From positions 62,001-126,000 of the forward strand of contig SVGM01000007.1 of assembly GCA_015056365.1 (NCBI GenBank): a stretch of 64,000 bases of DNA, read 5' to 3'. Below, one piece after another: positions 54,032 through 61,084 of this stretch. Both the position numbers and the translations under genes were made by a program. Position 1 is the stretch's first letter; every line of letters begins with the position of its first letter. The notes beneath the pieces were generated by a model, which did not search any database, was not told the origin of the DNA, and saw only the letters and a list, made by a program, of their open reading frames with translations. This DNA is from Clostridiales bacterium. GTDB lineage: Bacteria; Bacillota; Clostridia; Christensenellales; Aristaeellaceae.

Positions 54032-54516
54032 CGATCGCGCGGATCATGGACAGGATGCTCGCCTTCTCCGGCGGCAATCTTCACGACATCCATCATTTCA
54101 TGAAGGTGTGGACCTATGCCCGCACCATCGGACAGCTGGAAGGGCTGGACGAAGAAACCCTGCTCATATTGGAAGCCGCTGCCATCGTCCACGACATCGG
54201 CTGCCCCCTGTGCCGGGAGAAATACGGCCACTGCAACGCCCGGGAGCAGGAGATGGAGGGCATGCCGCTGGCACAGTCGCTGCTTGCCAGCTCCGGCCTG
54301 ACAGATGCCCAGATCCAGCGGGTGGTCACGCTGGTGGGCCGGCATCATACCCTGGAGGGCATTGACGGGCCCGACTGCCAGATCCTGATCGAGGCGGACT
54401 ATCTGGTCAACGCCGGGGAGAGCGGCTACGACCGGGAAAGCATGCGGCGTTTTGCGCAGCAGCATTTTCAAACCAGCGCCGGACGGGCGCTGATGGCCTC
54501 GGTCTACTCGGTGTGA
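54028..54516 (+). CDS. HD-domain phosphohydrolase
   Basis: The 162-residue protein has the metal-binding pattern of HD hydrolases: His22/His23 in HDIHHFMKVW, His55-Asp56 in AAAIVHDIG, His106/His107 in VGRHHTLEG and Asp124 in EADYLVN. A small cysteine/histidine-rich loop (CPLCREKYGHC, about 59-69) between the second and third motifs is a possible extra metal site. It could act on a nucleotide or other phosphate ester. It overlaps the ATPase gene by 4 bp, so the two proteins probably work together or are needed in fixed ratio. Confidence 0.86.
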   Translation: MTIARIMDRMLAFSGGNLHDIHHFMKVWTYARTIGQLEGLDEETLLILEAAAIVHDIGCPLCREKYGHCNAREQEMEGMPLAQSLLASSGLTDAQIQRVVTLVGRHHTLEGIDGPDCQILIEADYLVNAGESGYDRESMRRFAQQHFQTSAGRALMASVYSV

Positions 54517-54613
54517 TCCAGCCGCTTTTGGCGCAGTTTGCGTTGGCATATGTCTCCTCCAGGCGGCTTGAACCCACCAAACAGCCACAACAAGCAAAGG
54601 AAACGTGCAAGCC

Positions 54614-55216
54614 ATGAAAATCCATGATATTTCCCAAGAGGTTTTCTCCTGTCAGGTATACCCAGGCGATCCCGCGCCCCGGCGTGAGGTGCTGTGTTCC
54701 ATCGAAAGTGGAGAATTATACAATTTAACGGCATTCAGCATGTGCGCCCACAACGGCACGCATATCGACGCGCCCTTTCACTTTCTCCGCGATGGAAAAA
54801 CCATCGACGCCCTCCGCCTGGATGCGTTCGTGGGTATGGCCTATGTGACAGAGCATGATGGTATCGTCTCTGCCGATGATGCCATGGAAATGCTGCAAAA
54901 AGCCGCAGAGCAGAACCCTGACGCACAAAAGCGCATCCTGATCAAGGGCCCGGCTGAAGTTTCTCTGGAAGCCGCGACGGTGTTTGCTTCGTCCGGCATT
55001 CTCCTTTTGGGAAACGAATCCCAGACCGTGGGCCCGGCAAATGCGCCCATGGCCGTCCATTTGGCGCTTCTTAGCGCGGATGTTGTTTTGCTTGAGGGCA
55101 TTCGTCTGGCGGACGTTTCTCAGGGCGTTTATTGGCTCAATGCAGCGCCGCTGAACCTTTCCCGTGCGGACGGCGCGCCGTGCAGAGCCATCCTGATCGA
55201 ACCCGATCCCGCGTAA
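54614..55216 (+). CDS. Cyclase-family (kynurenine formamidase-like) metal hydrolase
   Basis: The 200-residue protein has the cyclase/KynB metal motif HNGTHIDAPFHF at 46-57, where the histidines and aspartate bind metal. The region GNESQTVGPANAPMAVHLAL follows the family pattern in the second half. Such enzymes open amide or lactam-type bonds of small molecules. The start was set at ATG 54614 because AAAGGA lies 12 nt upstream; the GTG at 54605 has too short a spacing. The gap to the HD gene is 97 bp, so co-transcription is possible. No tryptophan-catabolism gene is adjacent, so the substrate is open. Confidence 0.86.
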   Translation: MKIHDISQEVFSCQVYPGDPAPRREVLCSIESGELYNLTAFSMCAHNGTHIDAPFHFLRDGKTIDALRLDAFVGMAYVTEHDGIVSADDAMEMLQKAAEQNPDAQKRILIKGPAEVSLEAATVFASSGILLLGNESQTVGPANAPMAVHLALLSADVVLLEGIRLADVSQGVYWLNAAPLNLSRADGAPCRAILIEPDPA

Positions 55217-55220
55217 TCAA

Positions 55221-55253
55221 AATGCCAGCGTGCCTTTGAAACACGCTGGCATT
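55221..55253. terminator. Hairpin between the cyclase and acetyltransferase genes
   Basis: AATGCCAGCGTG and CACGCTGGCATT form a perfect 12-bp stem. On the minus strand it is followed by TTTTGATT, so it probably ends the acetyltransferase transcript; it can also slow plus-strand transcription. Confidence 0.75.
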
Positions 55254-55270
55254 GATCCTCCGATATGCAC

Positions 55271-55295
55271 CCGTCCATGCGGACGGCGTTTTTTT
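55271..55295 (+). terminator. Terminator of the plus-strand run ending with the cyclase gene
   Basis: CCGTCC and GGACGG form a 6-bp stem with an ATGC loop, followed by CG and seven T. Confidence 0.78.
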
Positions 55296-55305
55296 GCGCA
55301 GCCGC

Positions 55306-55788
55306 TTATGCTTTTGCAGCCATTTGGGTCAGGGTGTCGCCGGTGATGCGGTAGACCGTCCAATCCTCCATCGGCTGTGCGCCCATGGAAAGGTAAAAGT
55401 CGATGCTGGGCCGGTTCCAGTCAAGGCACCACCACTCCAGCCGTCCGCAGCCGCGCTCCACCGCGATGCGCGCCAGCTGATGAAGCAGCCCCTTTCCGTA
55501 GCCCTTGCCCCGATGCGCAGGCAGCACAAACAGATCCTCCAGATAGATCCCCGCCCTGCCCAAAAATGTAGAGAAGTTATGGAAGAACAGAGCGAAACCC
55601 ACCTCCTGTCCCTCCTCCAGCGCAAAGAGCACCTCGGCCTTCTGTTTTTCGAAGATCCATTCCCTAAGCAGCGCCTCGGTGGCCACCACCTGATCCAGCA
55701 TGTTTTCATACGCCGCCAGATCACGGATCATGCGAAGGATCAGGGGGATATCTTCGGGGGTGGCAAAACGGAAAGACTCTTTATTCAT
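55306..55788 (-). CDS. GNAT-family N-acetyltransferase
   Basis: The 160-residue protein has the GNAT pattern: an N-terminal FRFATPEDIPLILRMIRDLA helix pair, the strand LEDLFVLPAHRGKGYGKGLL with the acetyl-CoA loop Q/R-x-x-G-x-G/A in the form RGKGYG, and a C-terminal NRPSIDFYLSMGAQP. It resembles the diamine/thialysine acetyltransferase subgroup in length and in the AAYE stretch near residue 25, but the substrate is not certain. The ATG at 55788 follows CAAAGGAGCTTTGCCTT; a longer upstream frame lacks a ribosome site. Confidence 0.9.
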   Translation of the reverse strand: MNKESFRFATPEDIPLILRMIRDLAAYENMLDQVVATEALLREWIFEKQKAEVLFALEEGQEVGFALFFHNFSTFLGRAGIYLEDLFVLPAHRGKGYGKGLLHQLARIAVERGCGRLEWWCLDWNRPSIDFYLSMGAQPMEDWTVYRITGDTLTQMAAKA

Positions 55789-55917
55789 AAGGCAAAGCTC
55801 CTTTGGCCATGATCTGCCCGGCGGCGCACCGCCTGCTGAAATCATCATATCACCCCCGGGCACACAAGGGAAGGGGTGTCTTTCTACGAACGCGCCGCCC
55901 CTCATGCCCTCTGCCTA

Positions 55918-55946
55918 TGGACAAGCGGTGCTTTGTGCTCTATAAT
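55918..55946 (+). promoter_or_regulatory. Promoter of the one-pass membrane protein gene
   Basis: TGGACA (55918-55923) and a perfect TATAAT (55941-55946) are 17 bp apart, about 90 bp before the ATG at 56039. Confidence 0.68.
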
Positions 55947-56038
55947 AAGGGTGTCATAAGGGTTCTTTTCCCGCACCGACCGCCATTCCGACTTTGTGGA
56001 GGCGGCTTTGCTTTACACCGCAGTAAGGAGACAACTCA

Positions 56039-56698
56039 ATGAAGATTTCTATGCCGATTACCAAAAAACGCATCCAGACCCATTGGCACTATGCCTGGTG
56101 GCAGTACGTGCTGCTGGTGGTCGTAGCCATCGCGGGCTGGAGCCTGATGCACACCGTCACCCACTACCGCAGCCCCGCTCACCTGACGGTGGAATGGGTC
56201 TTTGGCGGCGTGACCCTGGATCAGGGCAAGATGGCCGAAGAACTGATGGAGGAGCTGAATCAGGAGCTCCTGCCGGAGATGGAGGAGGTCCGTTTTCTGC
56301 ATCTGCTTCTGGACGACCAGTACAGCGCCATGCAGCTGACCACCTGGGCCTTTGCCGGTGAAGGCGATATTTATACCCTGCCCACATCCTATTTCCAAAA
56401 TCTAGCCGCCTCCGGCGCGTATGCGGATCTGCAGCCGTACATTGACGACGGTACGCTGAATGTGGAGGGCATCGACCTCAGCGGCGGATACGTGAACGTA
56501 GAGGCCGCCGGCAGGAGCGTCCTGTGCGGCATCCCTGTTAGCGCCGTGCCCGGGCTGGAGCGCTACGGCCTGCTGTCCTCTGATTCGTACTTCAGCCTGC
56601 TGATCACCGGCGGCAACCTGGACAACTCAGCCAAGCTGCTTGGCTGGATCCTGGACAACTGCCGCGAACCGGTGGAGAATTCCATTCTGGCGCCCTGA
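56039..56698 (+). CDS. Membrane-anchored protein of unknown function (219 aa)
   Basis: A short basic N-terminus is followed by one hydrophobic segment (about residues 20-38, WWQYVLLVVVAIAGWSLMHT), then an outward-facing acidic domain of about 180 residues with a TVEWVFGGVTLDQGK stretch and a helix rich in Glu. A later segment (GEGDIYTLPTSYFQNLAASG, then AYADLQPYID) recalls the type-1 solute-binding-protein fold around a ligand site, but the protein is far shorter than that family. It has its own promoter and terminator, and TAAGGAGACAACTCA before the ATG. I do not recognise the family. Confidence 0.8.
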   Translation: MKISMPITKKRIQTHWHYAWWQYVLLVVVAIAGWSLMHTVTHYRSPAHLTVEWVFGGVTLDQGKMAEELMEELNQELLPEMEEVRFLHLLLDDQYSAMQLTTWAFAGEGDIYTLPTSYFQNLAASGAYADLQPYIDDGTLNVEGIDLSGGYVNVEAAGRSVLCGIPVSAVPGLERYGLLSSDSYFSLLITGGNLDNSAKLLGWILDNCREPVENSILAP

Positions 56699-56714
56699 CC
56701 GGCAGCCCTCGCTC

Positions 56715-56766
56715 CAAAAAAAGTACAGTCCCCGGCGGCGTCATGCCCTGCCGGGGATCTTCTTTT
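56715..56766. terminator. Bidirectional terminator between convergent genes
   Basis: CCCCGGC and GCCGGGG (56730-56736 and 56750-56756) form the stem. On the plus strand ATCTTCTTTT follows; on the minus strand a T-run from the A-tract at 56715-56722 follows. It serves both the membrane protein and the ABC ATPase genes. Confidence 0.72.
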
Positions 56767-56778
56767 AGTCAGCACCCG

Positions 56779-57456
56779 CTACAAACAACGAACCTCGCTC
56801 ACCCGGCCATCCTCCACCCGGTAGCGGCGCAGGGCATGGTCCGCCACGCAGGGGTCGTGGGTGATGACCACGATGGTGTGCCCGTCCCGGTGCAGGCTGC
56901 CCAGCAGGTGCAGAATCTCGTCCCGGCTGTGCTGATCCAGCGCACCGGTGGGTTCGTCGCACAGCAGCAGCGAGGGGGAATAGCACAGCGCCCGTGCCAT
57001 GGCCACTCGTTGCTGCTGTCCGCCGCTGAGATGCGCCGGCAGATGATGCGCCCGGTCCCGAAGCCCCACCTGAGCCAGCGCTTCCAGCGCTGCCGCCTCC
57101 CGCTGCCTAACGCCCACGCCCCGCAGCATCAGGGGAAAGGCCACATTCTCCAGCGCAGTCAGTTTTTTCAGTAGCTGATACCCCTGAAACACAAACCCAA
57201 TCTTCTCCTGACGCACCCGGCACAGCGCGCTGCGGTCCATGGCAGAAACGTCCATGCCGTCCAGCAGGTACCGTCCTCGGCTGGGGCTGTCCAGACAACC
57301 CAGCAGATGCATCAGCGTGCTTTTTCCGCTGCCGCTGGGGCCGATGAAAGCCACATATTCTCCCGGGCGGATGTGCAGATTCACTCCCTCCAACACCCGG
57401 AGGGGCTGCTGGCGGCGGTCCGGATATTCCTTGCACACGTCTTCCATGCGAATCAA
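56779..57456 (-). CDS. ABC transporter ATP-binding protein (LolD/MacB-type)
   Basis: The 225-residue ATPase has Walker A GPSGSGKST at 39-47, Q-loop GFVFQGYQLL, signature LSGGQQQRVAMARAL, Walker B LLLCDEPTGALD and the H-loop ITHD. This set is typical of MacB/LolD-type ATPases that pair with FtsX-like permeases for lipoprotein, peptide or antimicrobial export. No permease gene is adjacent. The start is uncertain: TTG at 57456 has AGGGAGA 9 nt upstream, while the first ATG of the conserved part (57447) has no good site. It is separated from glmM by a terminator, with a weak candidate promoter (TTGAGG, 17 bp, TACTAC) in the gap. Confidence 0.88.
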   Translation of the reverse strand: MIRMEDVCKEYPDRRQQPLRVLEGVNLHIRPGEYVAFIGPSGSGKSTLMHLLGCLDSPSRGRYLLDGMDVSAMDRSALCRVRQEKIGFVFQGYQLLKKLTALENVAFPLMLRGVGVRQREAAALEALAQVGLRDRAHHLPAHLSGGQQQRVAMARALCYSPSLLLCDEPTGALDQHSRDEILHLLGSLHRDGHTIVVITHDPCVADHALRRYRVEDGRVSEVRCL

Positions 57457-57520
57457 AAAGCGCCATCTCCCTTCCCGGGTAGTATGGCGCAGCAGGGCCT
57501 GCCTCAAGCGGCAGATTTGC

Positions 57521-57553
57521 AAAAAAACCGCCGCAGCTCATGCGCCGCGGCGG
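57521..57553 (-). terminator. Terminator of glmM
   Basis: On the minus strand CCGCCGCGGC and GCTGCGGCGG (one mismatch) enclose a 6-nt loop and are followed by seven T. It lies 8 bp after the glmM stop. Confidence 0.88.
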
Positions 57554-57560
57554 GAAAGGA

Positions 57561-58910
57561 TCAGGCCAGTTCTTTTTCGATCAGCTTGCTCAGGGTGTAG
57601 GCGTCCTTGTCGATCTCCCGCTGATCGGGGCCTTCGATCATCACGCGGACGCGGGGCTCGGTGCCGCTGGCACGGATCACCAGGCGGCCGATGTCCTTGT
57701 ACTTGGCTTCCACCTCTGCGATGGCCGCCATGATCTTCTCGTTTTTGTCATAGTCGTACTTCTTTGAGTCGGCTACGTTGGCAGCGTAGAGGATCTGGGG
57801 CATGGTCTTCATCACGGAGGCCAGCTTGCTCAGAGGCTGACCCGCCTTGACCATGGCGGAGATCACCTGCACGGCGGTGACGATGCCGTCGCCGGTGGTG
57901 TTATGATCCAGCAGGATCACGTGTCCGCTCTGCTCGCCGCCCAGCACATAGCCTTCCGCCAGCATCTTTTCCAGCACGTAGCGGTCGCCCACCACGGTCT
58001 TCTCCAGCTTGATGCCGTGCTTCTTCATGGCGATATCCAGACCCATGTTGCTCATCACGGTAGCCACCAAGGTATTCTGGCGCAGGCGGCCCTGATTCTT
58101 CAGCGACAGGGCCAGCACAGCCATCACCTTGTCGCCGTTGACCAGGTGGCCGCGCTCGTCCACGGCGATCAGGCGGTCGGCGTCGCCGTCAAAGGCAAAG
58201 CCCACGTCCGCGCCCAGCTCGCGCACCAGCTCGCACAGGCGGCGGGGATGGGTGGAACCGCAGTTATCGTTGATATTGGTGCCGTCGGGCTCGTGGTAGT
58301 AGCAGCTCACCTGCGCGCCCAGCTCCTTGAACACCATGGGAGCCACCTCGTAGCTGGCGCCCTGGGCGCAGTCCAGCACCACATGCAGCCCGTCCAGCCG
58401 CACGTCGGTGGTCTCCTTGACAAAGTCCACATAGCGGCGGGTGGCGTTGCGCTGGCGTACGGGACGGCCCACAAACTCGCCGATGGGCCGCTCGGCGCCT
58501 TCGGGCAGACCGTTCTTCACGATCTCCTCAATGCGATCCTCCACGGCGTCGGGCAGCTTGTAGCCGTTCTTGTCGAAAAACTTGATGCCGTTGTATTCCA
58601 CGGTGTTGTGGCTGGCGCTGATCACCGCGCCTGCATCGGCCTCATAATAACGGGTCAGATAGGCGATGGCGGGGGTAGGCAGCACCTCCACCAGTACGGC
58701 GCGGGCGCCCACGCTGCAAATGCCGGCTACCAATGCACTTTCCAGCATTTCGCCGCTGATGCGGGTGTCCCTGCCCACAAGGATGGTGGGGCGGCGCACG
58801 TCGCTGGCCAGCACGTAGGCGCTGGCCTGACCAAGACGAAACGCCATTTCACAGGTAAGTTCTGTATTGGCAATGCCGCGCACGCCGTCTGTTCCGAACA
58901 ATCTTGCCAT
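57561..58910 (-). CDS. glmM: Phosphoglucosamine mutase GlmM
   Basis: The 449-residue protein is full length for GlmM. It begins MARLFGTDGVRGIANTELT, has the phosphoserine loop AVISASHNTVEYNGIKFF with Ser100 as the phosphorylated residue, the metal loop FDGDADR, the sugar-binding GEQSGH and the phosphate-binding RASGTEPRVRVMIEG near the C-terminus. GlmM converts glucosamine-6-phosphate to glucosamine-1-phosphate for UDP-GlcNAc and cell-wall synthesis. The active-site loop reads HNTVEYNG where many have HNPxxxNG. The ATG at 58910 follows AAGGAGATCATTTTT. It is a single gene with its own promoter and terminator. Confidence 0.96.
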   Translation of the reverse strand: MARLFGTDGVRGIANTELTCEMAFRLGQASAYVLASDVRRPTILVGRDTRISGEMLESALVAGICSVGARAVLVEVLPTPAIAYLTRYYEADAGAVISASHNTVEYNGIKFFDKNGYKLPDAVEDRIEEIVKNGLPEGAERPIGEFVGRPVRQRNATRRYVDFVKETTDVRLDGLHVVLDCAQGASYEVAPMVFKELGAQVSCYYHEPDGTNINDNCGSTHPRRLCELVRELGADVGFAFDGDADRLIAVDERGHLVNGDKVMAVLALSLKNQGRLRQNTLVATVMSNMGLDIAMKKHGIKLEKTVVGDRYVLEKMLAEGYVLGGEQSGHVILLDHNTTGDGIVTAVQVISAMVKAGQPLSKLASVMKTMPQILYAANVADSKKYDYDKNEKIMAAIAEVEAKYKDIGRLVIRASGTEPRVRVMIEGPDQREIDKDAYTLSKLIEKELA

Positions 58911-58958
58911 AAAAATGATCTCCTTCCCGATTACGGGTAGCATGGGGGTATCTTCCAT

Positions 58959-58987
58959 AGTATATCCCTATTGGGACAAAAATTCAA
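58959..58987 (-). promoter_or_regulatory. Promoter of glmM
   Basis: On the minus strand TTGAAT (58987-58982) and TATACT (58964-58959) are 17 bp apart, leaving a leader of about 45 nt. Confidence 0.68.
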
Positions 58988-59025
58988 CCTTGACTGTGGA
59001 AAAGCTGCGGCAGGAGGCGTTTGTC

Positions 59026-59450
59026 CTGCGCTTGCTAACGTCGCCGAGGGGTTTCCTCGCGGCTGCCGCTGCGAGGGGCAGGGCAGGGCGCTGCACGCCC
59101 CTGCACCCCGTGCCTACTCCTTTTCGGCCGCTTCGTGTCGCGGCTGCGCGGTTACTGCGCTTGCTAACGCCGCCGTGGGGTTTCTCGCAGTAGCGCTGCG
59201 TGGGGCAGGGCAGGGTGCTGCACGCCCCTGCACCCCGTGCCTACTCTTTCTGGAAAGAGTAGGCAGAAAGCGCGGCACGCTACCTCCGGGCAAAACCCCA
59301 AAATAGCTCCGCTCTGCGCGGGGGCTGCAGATTGTCCGCGCTGCGCAGGCGGTGGACAGATAGAAGTTTTTTGGCTTGCGCGACGCGCCGGACGGCTTCG
59401 CCCCTTTCCGCGCCTCGCTTCGCCGGGGTTTTGCCCTGCGTTCGCTAACG
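59026..59450. repeat. GC-rich intergenic repeat cluster (REP-like)
   Basis: A unit starting CTGCGCTTGCTAACG occurs at 59026 and 59155 (129 bp apart), with a related start at 59436. The first two share the block TGCACGCCCCTGCACCCCGT and GGGGCAGGGCAGGG. Frames across this stretch are low-complexity and lack ribosome sites, so I see no gene here. Confidence 0.7.
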
Positions 59451-59453
59451 CCG

Positions 59454-59902
59454 CCCCCTGCTTGCCGGAAGGTGGCTGTAGTTAGGGGGCGGAGTATTGC
59501 GGAGATAGGATGCGGTTGTGGCTTGCCTATGTTCCGCCACCAGCAAACACCACCTCTCCCTACGCAGCTATGCTGCGCAGTCCGGGGTGCAGGGGGTCGC
59601 CCCCTGCTTGCCGGAAGGTGGCTGTGGTATGGGGGCGGGGTGTTGCGGAAATGGGGTGCGATTGCGGCTTGCCTATGTTCCGCCGCCAACAAACACCTCC
59701 TCTCCCTGCGCAGCCGTGCTGCGCAGGGAGAGGTGCAGGGGGTCACCCCCTGCTTGCCGGAAGGTGGCTGTGATTAGGGGGTGGGGTGTTGCGGAAGTGT
59801 GGCGTGGTTGCGGCTTGCCAATGTTCCGCCGCCAACAAACACCACCTCTCCCTGCGCAGCTGTGCTGCGCAGTCCGGGGTGCAGGGGGTCACCCCCTGCT
59901 TG
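59454..59902. repeat. Tandem 146-bp repeat, three units plus a partial fourth
   Basis: The segment starting CCCCCTGCTTG recurs at 59454, 59600, 59746 and 59892, each step exactly 146 bp. The units share CCGGAAGGTGGCTGTG, GGCTTGCC-ATGTTCCGCC and CTCTCCCTGCGCAG. The middle unit has a perfect inverted repeat (CTCTCCCTGCGCAG with CTGCGCAGGGAGAG); the outer two have a changed right arm, which reads CTGCGCAGTCCGG. It is non-coding and lies between divergent glmM and the unknown three-gene group. Confidence 0.85.
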
Positions 59903-60013
59903 ACAGAGGGGGTGTCGAATGATAGACTTTTCTGGAGGGATACGTCGTATTTGTCATTGAGAATTGTCTGGCAGGACGGCGGCTGCAACGCCAGCGTGAG
60001 AAGGAGAAAAAAG

Positions 60014-60424
60014 ATGACGTTTTTCACCCCTGAAAGCGGCGAGATCCGTTTTGCAAACGGCTTTTGCCTGCGGGGCGGCATGGCTGCCCGAGAGATCGAC
60101 AGCCACCTGCGCTACGCAGGCCAGGAGGAGGCTGTGTTTTGCCTGCCCGGGCTTGCGGTGACCGGTGGAAGCATTGCGCCGGTGTGCGTTGTGGACGGCG
60201 AAGGGCTGCGCAGCGTACGGCTGCACGTGGCGGCCATCGCCGGCAGGAACAACGTGCCTTCGGAGCGGCAGCGCTCGTTCCTGTTTGAACGGCTGGGGTT
60301 GAAGGATCCCTGTCCAGACACCCGCCAGAGCGTGCGCATCCGCTGTCCCTTTGGTACGCTCACCCTGTATTCAGATCCCCTGACCGGGCAGGCAGGCGCG
60401 CTGGTGGAGTATCAGCGAATCTAA
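60014..60424 (+). CDS. Protein of unknown function (136 aa), first of three
   Basis: AAGGAGAAAAAAG precedes the ATG. The protein is soluble and looks beta-strand-rich (EIRFANGFCLRGG, VFCLPGLAVTGG, VRIRCPFGTLTLYSD), without signal peptide or known catalytic motif. It lies 24 bp upstream of the next unknown gene in the same direction, so the two are probably co-transcribed. I do not recognise the family. Confidence 0.75.
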   Translation: MTFFTPESGEIRFANGFCLRGGMAAREIDSHLRYAGQEEAVFCLPGLAVTGGSIAPVCVVDGEGLRSVRLHVAAIAGRNNVPSERQRSFLFERLGLKDPCPDTRQSVRIRCPFGTLTLYSDPLTGQAGALVEYQRI

Positions 60425-60448
60425 AGAAGTTGTTGTGGAGGAATGGCT

Positions 60449-61036
60449 ATGGCGATCATTCTGGCGCCCATTATGCGCGATTATCTGATTCGTTTTCAGC
60501 AGACGGCCATCAAGGAGACCGGGCGCAGACCGCTGACCTATCTGCGCACCCCCATGGATGAGAAGCTGGTAATCAACGGCTGCCAGCGTCCGGGGTATGC
60601 CTTCTGGCAGCCTGTGCCGTGGACGGATAACAACGCGCCTCTGGGCGAATACGCCAAGGCGTTCCATGACAGCATTCAGCAGTATGTGTCCATGTGCCAG
60701 TTTCTGGAGATCCGGTTTCATCTGCCGGTGGCGCATATGGGCAGTCCGTTGAGCTTTTTGTACGGACGCACGTTTGAAACGTGCAAGAATACCGAGCTGG
60801 CGCCGCCCAGCCGCGCCTTTGAGGAGGCGCATATGCAGCTGGAGGAGCATCCCGAGCTGCCGCTGGGCTATTGCATGGCGCAGACCTGCGACGGAGGTGA
60901 GCCCCTGCTGCTGATGCTGCGTGCCGAGGATGGCCAGGCCTATGTGCTGCGTCCCGAGCGGGACGTGGAGCCGCTGTATCTGCGGGTGACCATCGACCGG
61001 CTTTTGCCCAAGCTGCAGTTTGTCTACGATCTGTAA
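60449..61036 (+). CDS. Protein of unknown function (195 aa), second of three
   Basis: The start is placed at the second ATG (60449), since GGAGG lies 7 nt before it but would overlap the first ATG (60443). The protein is soluble, with aromatic and proline-rich stretches (RPGYAFWQPVPWTDN) and a C-terminal part rich in beta strands (EPLLLMLRAEDGQAYVLRPE). There is no signal peptide or membrane segment. I do not recognise the family. The next gene starts 48 bp downstream. Confidence 0.75.
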   Translation: MAIILAPIMRDYLIRFQQTAIKETGRRPLTYLRTPMDEKLVINGCQRPGYAFWQPVPWTDNNAPLGEYAKAFHDSIQQYVSMCQFLEIRFHLPVAHMGSPLSFLYGRTFETCKNTELAPPSRAFEEAHMQLEEHPELPLGYCMAQTCDGGEPLLLMLRAEDGQAYVLRPERDVEPLYLRVTIDRLLPKLQFVYDL

Positions 61037-61084
61037 TGTTTTCCATGCCTCATCTGATGGCATTGCCGGAAAGGGGGCGCACGG

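Noticed and set aside
59454-59902. The 146-bp repeats as a CRISPR array or as coding repeats.
   Set aside because: The whole 146-bp unit is conserved, so there are no spacers. Frames across it on both strands lack ribosome sites and 146 is not a multiple of three.
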